From an uncultured Eubacteriales bacterium (GTDB taxonomy: Bacteria; Bacillota; Clostridia; Christensenellales; Borkfalkiaceae), in NCBI GenBank assembly GCA_902767455.1, contig CACXHH010000102.1:1-17338 (forward strand): a stretch of 17,338 bases of DNA, written 5' to 3'. Positions 1 to 6,138 of this stretch are shown piece by piece. Both the position numbers and the translations under genes were made by a program. The notes below the pieces were generated by a model that made no database searches, was not told the DNA's origin, and worked only from the letters and a program-made list of their open reading frames with translations. How positions within the stretch are numbered: the first letter of the stretch is position 1; each line of letters opens with the position of its first letter.

Positions 1-1
1 A

Positions 2-40
2 GCGTTCAATCTCCTTTCGGATTTTGAACGCCCGTTTTTT
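2..40 (+). terminator. Rho-independent terminator at left edge
   Basis: Positions 2-9 (GCGTTCAA) pair perfectly with 24-31 (TTGAACGC). An inner TCC/GGA stem at 12-14 and 19-21 closes a TTTC loop, and a run of six T follows at 35-40. This is a standard intrinsic terminator reading rightward, so it probably ends a plus-strand gene lying left of the window. The T-run is only on the plus-strand side. Confidence 0.7.
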
Positions 41-271
41 CTTTTAAAATATTTTGGGGTGCATATCACTTAACGCGACAGCCCCTTAATTTTTGCTTTG
101 CAAAAACACACTGCTTTCAATCGAAAGTATAGTGGGCTACACTTTACAAAATCTCTAAGTTTTGATTGCCGTGGCGCGCGTACTTGAAAAGTTGGTCAGC
201 CTTTCCAATCCTTCCGCTTAATAAAACGAAAGGACGGCATATTGTCGTAAAAAATGCACGACAATAAAACC
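41..271. other. Noncoding stretch downstream of the ECF gene
   Basis: I see no credible reading frame or RNA gene here. The stretch holds a small hairpin at 90-106 (TTTTTGC, loop TTT, GCAAAAA) and a better one at 240-266 (listed separately). It lies downstream of the minus-strand ECF gene and behind the terminator at 2-40, so it is the 3' flank of two converging transcripts. Confidence 0.5.
240..266 (-). other. Perfect 9-bp hairpin just after the ECF stop codon
   Basis: Positions 240-248 (TATTGTCGT) pair perfectly with 258-266 (ACGACAATA) around a 9-base loop (AAAAAATGC). The hairpin lies 6 bases beyond the stop codon of the minus-strand ECF gene, where a terminator would be expected. However, the T-run seen by that strand is in the loop, not after the stem. 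It may be a 3' stabilising hairpin or a weak terminator. Confidence 0.4.
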
Positions 272-811
272 CTAAATAAGCCGTTTCGTTTCCGCCATTC
301 CAACAGTTCTTTTAAATACTTTGTAAATTCCACATTTCCAACAAAGAACCATACCCATTATAGCACCACCTACCGCTTGCAATATTTGATAAGGTAATTT
401 CAAAATTGCATATTCAGGTGTGCTATATATAAATGCTCTACCCAACGAATATCCAACTATCATTATAATTGCACCTATTGTAACACCTATACTCGAAGAA
501 ATAATCGGGTGTTTTTTCATTACGTAATGAGAAAATACCGAAATTACAACAGCTTGTATTCCGTGCGTTACAAGAGAAACAAACATTGGCAATGGATAGA
601 AGAATAAATCCCCAAGAAATGCACCTACACCGCCAACTAAAAATGCAGCAAAAGGGTCTAACATTATTGACGCAAGACAAATTATAACGTCGTTCATATA
701 AAGATGTCCACCGGGAACGGGAATACCGAACGAACTCATCGCAACGTTTAATCCCATAAACAGCGCAGTAATACACAAATAAACCGTACTTTTTTTAATG
801 TTTTTTTGCAT
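272..811 (-). CDS. ECF transporter S component, possibly for a B6 vitamer
   Basis: This is a 179-residue, very hydrophobic integral membrane protein with about five to six membrane segments. It fits the ECF-type substrate-capture (S component) family: a short N-terminus, an early 'PVPGGHLYMNDVI' stretch, then a 'GGVGAFLGDL' helix, which is a small-residue-rich packing face typical of S components that dock on the shared EcfT/EcfA module. No EcfA/A'/T gene is in the window, so it would use a shared module encoded elsewhere. The start is set by AAGGAGA at 821-827, nine bases before the ATG. It is divergent from a MocR/PdxR-like regulator, an arrangement known for vitamin B6 uptake genes. Pyridoxine or a related vitamer is therefore the best guess, but the substrate is an inference from context only. 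Confidence 0.85.
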   Translation of the reverse strand: MQKNIKKSTVYLCITALFMGLNVAMSSFGIPVPGGHLYMNDVIICLASIMLDPFAAFLVGGVGAFLGDLFFYPLPMFVSLVTHGIQAVVISVFSHYVMKKHPIISSSIGVTIGAIIMIVGYSLGRAFIYSTPEYAILKLPYQILQAVGGAIMGMVLCWKCGIYKVFKRTVGMAETKRLI

Positions 812-825
812 CTAAAATTATCTCC

Positions 826-854
826 TTGACTTTTTGTTGACATTATTATACAAT
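826..854 (+). promoter_or_regulatory. Sigma-A-like promoter for the MocR gene
   Basis: TTGACT at 826-831 and TACAAT at 849-854 are separated by exactly 17 bases, a good vegetative promoter reading rightward. Transcription would start near 861, inside the palindrome at 855-875. The leader of about 44 bases carries a GGAG at 885-888, 16 bases before the ATG, which is far for a ribosome binding site. Confidence 0.55.
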
Positions 855-873
855 TATTTTGGTAATATCAAAA
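845..873 (-). promoter_or_regulatory. Promoter for the ECF S-component gene
   Basis: On the minus strand there is a perfect TATAAT (plus-strand 845-850). A weak -35 is either TTTTGA (868-873, spacing 17) or TTGATA (866-871, spacing 15). Both choices put the palindrome at 855-875 over the -35 and spacer, so a protein bound there would directly control this promoter. Expected leader length is about 27 bases. Confidence 0.45.
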
Positions 874-875
874 TA
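855..875. promoter_or_regulatory. Palindromic candidate operator between divergent genes
   Basis: TATTTTG (855-861) and CAAAATA (869-875) form a perfect inverted repeat with a 7-base spacer. It overlaps the start site of the rightward promoter and the -35 region of the leftward one. GntR-type helix-turn-helix dimers, including MocR proteins, bind symmetric or direct repeats at such sites, so the adjacent regulator is the obvious candidate ligand. AT-rich intergenic DNA produces short palindromes by chance, which limits certainty. Confidence 0.45.
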
Positions 876-904
876 GTCAGAAACGGAGAATTTTATAATA
901 CCAG

Positions 905-1996
905 ATGAAATATATTATAGATGAAAAAAATAATATCCCTGCTTATTTGCAGTTATATCAATTTATTAGGGACGACATAGTTCAAGGTGTATATCCTTAC
1001 AAAACCAAATTGCCATCGAAAAGAACTACTTGTTTGGAAACGGGGTTAAGCGCAATAACGGTTGAACACGCTTATGATTTACTTATTCAAGAAGGATACG
1101 TTGAATCCAAAGAACGTAGTGGCTATTACGTAATTTTTCAGCCCAATATTGGCTTTGCTTCTTTTTCAAAATTAGACCACGTTCATAGAACAAATATAGA
1201 AACAAAGAGCGATTCTAACGTTTACAACTTTCCATTCGGCTCAATCGCAAAGGCTATGCGAAAGGTTATCAATGATTTTGAAGAAAATATTTTAAAGCGC
1301 TCTCCAAACTATGGTAGTTATGAATTAAGGAATAATATTAGTTTATATCTTGCTCGAAGTCGTGGAATACACACAACCCCCGGACAAATTATTGTCGGTG
1401 CAGGTTCAGAATATCTTTACGGACTACTTCCAGGTCTTTTAGGTCGTGACAAAAAATTTGCCATTGAATCGCCTTCGTATCACCAAATAGAACAAGTATA
1501 TGACGTTTTGGGCTTAAACTACGTCAAATTAAAACTCGGTAACGATGGTATTGAAAGTTCAGAGTTGTGGAACTGTGATGCAAACGTCCTACACGTTTCC
1601 CCTTATCGAAGCTTTCCAAGTGGTGTATCCGCTTCCGCTTCTAAAAAACACGAATACCTCTCTTGGGCAAATAACCCACAAAGATTTATTATCGAAGATG
1701 ATTTTGAGTCGGAATTTTCAGTATCTAAAAAACCCGAAGAAACGTTATTTTCCACATCAAAAGTTAACAACGTTATTTACCTTAATTCATTTTCAAAAAC
1801 TATTTCGTCTGCTCTTCGTGTTGGGTATATGGTTTTACCAAAGTCACTTGTTCCACTTTTTGAACAAAAACTTGGCTTTTATTCTTGCACAGTACCGACA
1901 TATATTCAATATGTTATAGCTGAACTTATTGCTAATGGCGATTTTGAACGCCATATCAACAGAGTTAGACGGCAAAAAAGGCTTCTTGAAAAATAA
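905..1996 (+). CDS. MocR/PdxR-family regulator, C-terminally truncated
   Basis: The N-terminus (residues 1-78) is a GntR winged helix ('KLPSKR' at 35-40, 'ITVEHAYDLL' at 51-60, 'ERSGYYV' at 70-76). It is followed by a fold-type I aminotransferase-like domain, as in MocR, GabR and PdxR. Visible landmarks are 'VGAGSEYLYGLLPG' (164-177), 'IIEDDFESEF' (262-271) and the PLP-lysine motif 'NSFSKT' with Lys298, followed by 'LRVGYMVLP'. Family members are usually about 450-480 residues. This one stops at 363, just after 'FERHINRVRRQKRLLEK', where the small C-terminal subdomain should begin. No remaining piece is found in any frame before the terminator about 40 bases downstream, so it is a deletion or degraded end, not a simple frameshift. 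PLP lysine and DNA-binding domain are intact but effector closure is probably impaired. It may be a pseudogene or act as an unresponsive regulator of the divergent ECF gene. Confidence 0.8.
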   Translation: MKYIIDEKNNIPAYLQLYQFIRDDIVQGVYPYKTKLPSKRTTCLETGLSAITVEHAYDLLIQEGYVESKERSGYYVIFQPNIGFASFSKLDHVHRTNIETKSDSNVYNFPFGSIAKAMRKVINDFEENILKRSPNYGSYELRNNISLYLARSRGIHTTPGQIIVGAGSEYLYGLLPGLLGRDKKFAIESPSYHQIEQVYDVLGLNYVKLKLGNDGIESSELWNCDANVLHVSPYRSFPSGVSASASKKHEYLSWANNPQRFIIEDDFESEFSVSKKPEETLFSTSKVNNVIYLNSFSKTISSALRVGYMVLPKSLVPLFEQKLGFYSCTVPTYIQYVIAELIANGDFERHINRVRRQKRLLEK

Positions 1997-2036
1997 AAGC
2001 AGTTTTGACCTGTCTATAAATATATTTAAAAAAAAT

Positions 2037-2069
2037 AAAGAGAACTTATTTTTGTCAAGTTCTCTTTTT
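2037..2069. terminator. Bidirectional intrinsic terminator between convergent genes
   Basis: Positions 2037-2047 (AAAGAGAACTT) pair perfectly over 11 bp with 2057-2067 (AAGTTCTCTTT) around a 9-base loop. T-runs follow on both strands: TTTTT at 2065-2069 on plus, and a longer T stretch on minus (plus-strand A-run 2028-2039). It can end both the MocR transcript coming from the left and the long operon coming from the right. Confidence 0.85.
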
Positions 2070-2111
2070 CTTACCGCTTTAAAGTGCAATTTCCTATAAA
2101 TTTTTAATGTT

Positions 2112-2303
2112 TCAAAAAATCCCTAAGAGAAGAACTCCTTGCGTGTCTTTTTTTGCGTTTTCAGACAAAATAAGGGATTTGAACCCCGCGCGAGCACGGC
2201 GGTTGAATTTGCCCGTTTCTTCCACGTCTTTTAAGTCGTACTTTCCGTCGAGATTGACGTCAACTTCGTAATTTATCGTAGTTCTTGTAAGGTCAATAAT
2301 CAA
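2112..2303 (-). CDS. Doubtful 63-codon ORF with a dockerin-like calcium loop
   Basis: This short frame would start at a TTG that overlaps the manA stop as TTGA and ends in the T-run at 2112. It has no ribosome binding site of its own and no recognisable whole-length family. One stretch, 'DVNLDGKYDLKD', matches the D-x-N-x-D-G-x-x-D-x-x-D pattern of a type I dockerin or EF-hand-like calcium loop, but it is only one loop in a protein without a signal peptide. The C-terminal half overlaps the inverted repeat at 2117-2180 and looks like read-through of noncoding DNA. It could be a gene remnant left by the same event that trimmed the manA 3' end. I consider translation unlikely. Confidence 0.2.
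   Translation of the reverse strand: MIIDLTRTTINYEVDVNLDGKYDLKDVEETGKFNRRARAGFKSLILSENAKKDTQGVLLLGIF
2117..2180 (-). terminator. Weak or long-loop terminator after manA
   Basis: On the minus strand AAATCCCT (plus-strand 2173-2180) pairs perfectly over 8 bp with AGGGATTT (2117-2124), directly followed by a T-run (plus-strand A-run 2114-2119). The enclosed loop is about 48 bases, long for an intrinsic terminator, so this is tentative. The stronger stem at 2037-2069 lies just beyond and would serve as the main stop for the operon. Confidence 0.3.
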
Positions 2304-2515
2304 AACGCGACGATTTCGGGCGCTCGCTCCAAGTCCGAATAACTCATTTTTGCCTTTTTCAACACGGCTGAAACGAGTTTTTCGGAATATTCCGCGATAG
2401 TCGGTCCGTCGATAGCTCCGAGCGTTTTCGTCGATTTAACGTATATCCTTCCCCTGTCGTCAGACAGACGAGCCGTCAGTTTTAAATCTTTTCGCTCTAT
2501 ATCGATATGATACCT
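2300..2515 (-). pseudogene. ROK-kinase N-terminal remnant fused to ManA
   Basis: The last ~70 residues of the ManA frame (about 298-368) follow the order of a ROK-family sugar-kinase N-terminus. 'YHIDI' stands where ROK kinases have a strand ending in D-I-G-G-T. 'LSDDRGRI' matches the usual 'LVDEDGKIL', 'GPTIAEYSEKLVSAVL' matches the 'GPEAI...LI.ELL' helix, and 'MSYSDLERAPEIVAF' matches the 'L.DI.GIGIG.PG' segment. The phosphate-loop glycines and threonine are replaced ('ERKDL'), and the frame stops where the remaining ~240 residues of a kinase should follow. No more ROK sequence is visible downstream. I read this as a broken ManA-ROK fusion. The match is by eye only and needs a profile search. 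Confidence 0.5.
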
Positions 2516-3406
2516 TCTTACGCTCGTAATCACGACTTCGCCGTCGCCTTCAACGACGTATTTTCCGTACCCCGCGGGCACGAAAAAGCTGTCGCCGACG
2601 CTAAAAGGTCGCCCGTCTATCGAGCCGCCGCCCTTAACGCACGTCACGCACTCGAAAGAGTTTTCGTCGGCAAAAAACGTTTTCTTTTTGAACGCGTATT
2701 TTACCGCCGTAAAATATTTACTCAGACCGACTACGTTTTTCGGCAGGCGCTCGAGAACGAATTTTTCGGTGTTGGTAACTTCCGCCGCCTTATCGACGTG
2801 GAGCATGCGTTTGTTTCCGTTTGCGTCCACTCTGTCGTAATCGTAAACGCGGTACGTTATATTGCTGTTTTGCTGTATTTCAAGTATAAGACAGCCCTTG
2901 CATATCGCGTGCACAGTGCCCGACGGTATAAAATAGCTTTCGCCCGCCCTGACGTTATAAAAATTGAGAAGTTCCGTCAACCTACATTCGGCAACGGCTT
3001 TTTTGAACTCTTCTTTATCCGTTTTGCGGTCGAACCCGAGATATATCCCCGCGCCTTCTTCGGCTTCGACGATATACCAGGTTTCGGTCTTCCCGAGCGA
3101 GTTTTCGTTTTTTAAAGCGTATTCGTCGGACGGGTGTACCTGTATCGACAGCGAACCGTTCGCGTCGATGAATTTTATCAGCACGGGAAATATCTCGAAC
3201 GACGAAACGTTTTTCCCGAAAGCTTCTTCGGGCAAAGACGAAAGGAATGCGCCGTCTTCGGTAAGCGAAGGTCCGTCGGGGTGAAGCGACAGCTCCCAGC
3301 TTTCGGCAACGGGAGTCACTTCGGTTTTCTTTCCGTACTTTTCGACAAGCTTTTGTCCGCCCCAAAGATAGTTTTTAAAAGCGGGAACGAGTTTAAAAAT
3401 ACTCAT
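2300..3406 (-). CDS. manA: Mannose-6-phosphate isomerase, class I, with C-terminal tail
   Basis: This cytoplasmic cupin metalloenzyme interconverts mannose 6-phosphate and fructose 6-phosphate. Signatures include 'NYLWGGQKL' near the N-terminus and the zinc site: Gln89/His91 in 'QVHPSDEYA', Glu108 in 'GKTETW' and His166 in 'PSGTVHAI'. Arg186 in 'QQNSNITYRVYDYDR' is the conserved active-site arginine. I start at the ATG at 3406 ('MSIFKLVPAF'). A longer frame to 3472 would run back into the preceding ATPase gene and adds no conserved sequence. No good Shine-Dalgarno precedes either start, so translation may be coupled to the ATPase stop 11 bases upstream. The core ends near residue 296, as in the usual 315-residue Bacillus-type enzyme. 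Residues 298-368 are an extra tail resembling the start of a ROK kinase (separate entry). It is the last clear gene of the operon and fits mannose catabolism. Confidence 0.92.
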   Translation of the reverse strand: MSIFKLVPAFKNYLWGGQKLVEKYGKKTEVTPVAESWELSLHPDGPSLTEDGAFLSSLPEEAFGKNVSSFEIFPVLIKFIDANGSLSIQVHPSDEYALKNENSLGKTETWYIVEAEEGAGIYLGFDRKTDKEEFKKAVAECRLTELLNFYNVRAGESYFIPSGTVHAICKGCLILEIQQNSNITYRVYDYDRVDANGNKRMLHVDKAAEVTNTEKFVLERLPKNVVGLSKYFTAVKYAFKKKTFFADENSFECVTCVKGGGSIDGRPFSVGDSFFVPAGYGKYVVEGDGEVVITSVRRYHIDIERKDLKLTARLSDDRGRIYVKSTKTLGAIDGPTIAEYSEKLVSAVLKKAKMSYSDLERAPEIVAF

Positions 3407-3416
3407 GATAATCGAC

Positions 3417-5300
3417 TTATTCGGCGACTTCTTTAGTCGTCGGCTTGATAAGCTCGAACGAATCGGCGTCAAGAGAAATGGTAAACGACGGCATCTTATA
3501 CACCGAAAATTCGTCGTCGAAAACGGCGGTGACGTAGTCTTTGAATCCGTCTACGCTTACGAATACCGCGTTTTTGCCGCCGAGTTTATCTTCGTCGTAC
3601 GCGCTCGCCGCAAGGGAGTTCTTGCTCTTTTCAACCTTTACGCCGTTCTTCTTGGCGTATTTTTTATTGTAATCGAATTTTATCTTATCCGATTTGAGTT
3701 TTATTAAATATTTGCCGTCTTCGACTTTCATATCGTCGTATTCGAGCGTTGCTTTGCCGAGTTTTATCTTCGTTTTGCCGTTAGCGGTAGAAACGGCGCA
3801 TTCGCCGATATTATCCGAAACCGTTTCGCGGCTGATAAGCCTTACGCCGTCGGTGTTTTTGAAAGTTATCGCGCCGTAGGGCACGAAAAACGATATCTTA
3901 TCGCCTTTACCGAAATTGCCCTCTTTCGCCCTGACGACGAAATATCCGTCGTTGCCGTCGACCTTGGCAAAAACGGAAACGTTATCGCTTCCGACTGAAA
4001 CGAAATCGACTACGCCGTCGATTTCAAGACAGTTTTCTCTTCTTTCGAGAGAGATCTTATCCGTTTCCATTTCCATTTGCACGCACTCTCTCTCGGCAAA
4101 ATCGAACAGGCGGGAACGCACGCTTTGCGGAAGCTCCCAGCTCTTTTTGCAATAATACGCGACGCCGTCTTTTATTTCGCACGCAAACTTATTGAACGCG
4201 GGAACGCCCATTACCGATCGCGTGGTCTGCTTGTCGAAAACGTGCGCGGCGTCCATATCGAACGATAATTTGACGTTCATGCCCGCGACTATCGAGTGGT
4301 TGGTCGGGATAGTGACGATGATGTTGTTTTCAAGCCCCTTTACGTTCGTGTAAACTATCGTTTCGCTTCCGAGATGTTCGACTACGTCCACGACGGCTGA
4401 TACGCCGCTGTCGGAAAGAGAAATGTTTTCAGGACGTATGCCGAAAATTACCGTCTTACCTATCTGTGACAGATCGGCAAGCTGTTTTGCCTTGTTTTCG
4501 CCGAAAACGGCAGCGTTGCCGTCGCCGAAAGAAATGCCGAGCGTCCCGTTTTCGCTCGTCAATTTCGCGTCGAAAACGTTCATCTGCGGCGAGCCTAAAA
4601 AGGTTGCGACGAAAACGTTGCAAGGCTGTTCGTAAAGCGTTGCGGGCGAAGCCGTCTGTTGGATATATCCGTCCTTCATGACGACTATCCTGTCCCCCAT
4701 GGTCATGGCTTCGGTCTGGTCGTGCGTGACGTAAATGAAAGTGGTGGCAAGGCGTTTATGTAACTTTATTATCTCCGAACGCATCTGAACGCGAAGCTTT
4801 GCGTCAAGGTTGGAAAGCGGCTCGTCGAGAAGGAATACGTTAGGCTCTCTCACTATCGCTCTTCCGAGCGCAACGCGTTGTCTTTGCCCGCCCGAAAGCG
4901 CTTTGGGCTTTCTTTCGAGAAGGTCGCTTATGCCGAGAATTTCGGCGGCGTTTTTGACGCGTTTATCTATCTCGGCGGCGGGAACTTTTCTCAATTTCAG
5001 TCCGAACCCCATATTCTTATACACGGTCATGTGCGGATATAACGCGTAGTTTTGGAATACCATGGCGATATTTCTGTCTTTAGGCTCGACGTCGTTGACC
5101 TTTACTCCGTCGATATACAGGTTTCCCGCCGTGATCTCTTCAAGCCCCGCGATCATTCTGAGCGTGGTCGACTTGCCGCAGCCCGAAGGCCCGACGAAAA
5201 CGACGAACTCCTTATCGTCGATCTCAAGGTTGAAATCGGAAACGGCTCTTACTCCGCCGCTGTAAACCTTATAAACGTTTTCCAGTAACATTTTAGCCAT
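3417..5300 (-). CDS. MsmX/UgpC-type sugar ABC ATPase with enlarged C-terminus
   Basis: The first ~240 residues are a complete carbohydrate-importer ATPase: Walker A 'GPSGCGKST' (37-45), Q-loop Gln83, signature 'LSGGQ' (135-139), Walker B 'VFLLDEP' (155-161), D-loop 'SNLDA' and switch His193. The usual OB/TOBE regulatory region follows ('FGIRPENISL' at 286-295, 'LSFDMDAAHVFDKQT' at 345-359). Family members end at about 370 residues, but this one continues to 627. The extra part reads as two further, diverged copies of the same ~125-residue region: about 367-488 ('DKISL', then 'ISFFVPYGAITFKNTDG') and 495-620 ('DKIKF', then 'FTISLDADSFELIKPTT'). The start is supported by GAGGTG, which lies in the last codons of the preceding gene. 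It is the only ATPase in the window, so it probably energises the importer encoded upstream and perhaps others. Confidence 0.95.
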   Translation of the reverse strand: MAKMLLENVYKVYSGGVRAVSDFNLEIDDKEFVVFVGPSGCGKSTTLRMIAGLEEITAGNLYIDGVKVNDVEPKDRNIAMVFQNYALYPHMTVYKNMGFGLKLRKVPAAEIDKRVKNAAEILGISDLLERKPKALSGGQRQRVALGRAIVREPNVFLLDEPLSNLDAKLRVQMRSEIIKLHKRLATTFIYVTHDQTEAMTMGDRIVVMKDGYIQQTASPATLYEQPCNVFVATFLGSPQMNVFDAKLTSENGTLGISFGDGNAAVFGENKAKQLADLSQIGKTVIFGIRPENISLSDSGVSAVVDVVEHLGSETIVYTNVKGLENNIIVTIPTNHSIVAGMNVKLSFDMDAAHVFDKQTTRSVMGVPAFNKFACEIKDGVAYYCKKSWELPQSVRSRLFDFAERECVQMEMETDKISLERRENCLEIDGVVDFVSVGSDNVSVFAKVDGNDGYFVVRAKEGNFGKGDKISFFVPYGAITFKNTDGVRLISRETVSDNIGECAVSTANGKTKIKLGKATLEYDDMKVEDGKYLIKLKSDKIKFDYNKKYAKKNGVKVEKSKNSLAASAYDEDKLGGKNAVFVSVDGFKDYVTAVFDDEFSVYKMPSFTISLDADSFELIKPTTKEVAE

Positions 5301-5304
5301 ATTT

Positions 5305-6138
5305 TTACACCTCTTTATCTTTTGACAGACCTTTCCCGACGTATTCGGGATAGTGTTCTTGGTTGATGAATTTATCGAAAACTCCGTGAGCTACGAGCGT
5401 CGCCGCCAAAACGGACAGACCGTTTCCCGTTATCGAATATACCGCCGCCGCAACTATCGCCGCCCACGGCGAAAAGATCGTTACCGCAAACGGCAAAGCT
5501 ATCGTAAGTAAAAAATGTACGAAAGTCAGAGGAAAGGTCATCGCCGAAAAGAAAAACGAGTTTTTCCACTGCACGCCGAACGAAAGCTCGTAGAAGTTTT
5601 CGCTCGCGGTGAAATATTCCGCCGCGCCGAAAACGAGCACGAATTGCAACGCGAGCGCGCCTACGGCAAGCCACTTTAAAGGAGTGGTCGAAACCATTAT
5701 CAGATACACCGCGCCGACCTGCGCGATAAACGCCGAAAGTCCCGCTATAAGCCCGTTAAACGCGCTTTTTACACCGCTCGTCTTTATCGAACGAATAACT
5801 TCGCTCGTTATGAAACAGCCTTCGTTATGAACGCGTTTTTTCATTACCGAAAAGCACGCGCATCTTCCGACGTACTTTATTGCCCACCCGACGCAGCTGA
5901 TAAGCCCCGTATAAAAAACGATCGGGAATACGTTTTCGACTTTCACGCTTACGCCCGTTAAAAAGACGTACTCGAACACGAGTGTTGCGATAAGCGGAAG
6001 CGAAAACAGCGCTTCGACAAGACTTAGATCTATGATAAGATAAAAGTCTTCTTTTAAAAGCCTGAAAAAGAGCTGCTTCCGCGTTTTGGGGAGCGTAGCT
6101 TCCACGCTATTCACTTTAAGATGCTTCTTAACCTTCAT
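5305..6138 (-). CDS. Polytopic membrane protein, YesL/DUF624-like
   Basis: A 277-residue protein with about six membrane segments (roughly 35-60, 70-92, 123-148, 153-172, 195-220, 224-250) and basic ends. The layout and the C-terminal 'VFDKFINQEHYPEYVGKGL' recall YesL/DUF624 proteins that accompany LplABC-type sugar importers in Bacillota, and 'HNEGCFITSEVIRSIK' could match the usual cytosolic loop between helices. The resemblance is remote and made by eye. Molecular function of that family is not settled. The gene overlaps the preceding one by 11 bases (its ATG sits inside that gene's last codons), and its own end carries the ribosome binding site of the ATPase gene 4 bases away. Close co-expression with the ATPase suggests a role linked to the transporter or cell envelope. 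Confidence 0.8.
   Translation of the reverse strand: MKVKKHLKVNSVEATLPKTRKQLFFRLLKEDFYLIIDLSLVEALFSLPLIATLVFEYVFLTGVSVKVENVFPIVFYTGLISCVGWAIKYVGRCACFSVMKKRVHNEGCFITSEVIRSIKTSGVKSAFNGLIAGLSAFIAQVGAVYLIMVSTTPLKWLAVGALALQFVLVFGAAEYFTASENFYELSFGVQWKNSFFFSAMTFPLTFVHFLLTIALPFAVTIFSPWAAIVAAAVYSITGNGLSVLAATLVAHGVFDKFINQEHYPEYVGKGLSKDKEV

Noticed and set aside
60..110. Riboswitch or small RNA in the left noncoding stretch
   Set aside because: Only a 7-bp TTTTTGC/GCAAAAA hairpin is seen; it is downstream of genes and matches no riboswitch core that I recognise.
1990..2036. Simple frameshift at the end of the MocR gene
   Set aside because: None of the three plus-strand frames after the stop encodes the missing subdomain, and a terminator follows at once, so sequence is missing, not shifted.
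2166..2200. tRNA-like T-arm (GGGGTTCAAATCCC on the minus strand)
   Set aside because: No D-arm, anticodon arm or acceptor stem can be folded around it; it is an isolated match.
3407..3472. Longer N-terminus for ManA
   Set aside because: The extra 22 residues overlap the end of the ATPase gene, lack conservation with the family, and the ATG at 3406 gives the standard 'FKLVPAFKNYLWGG' start.
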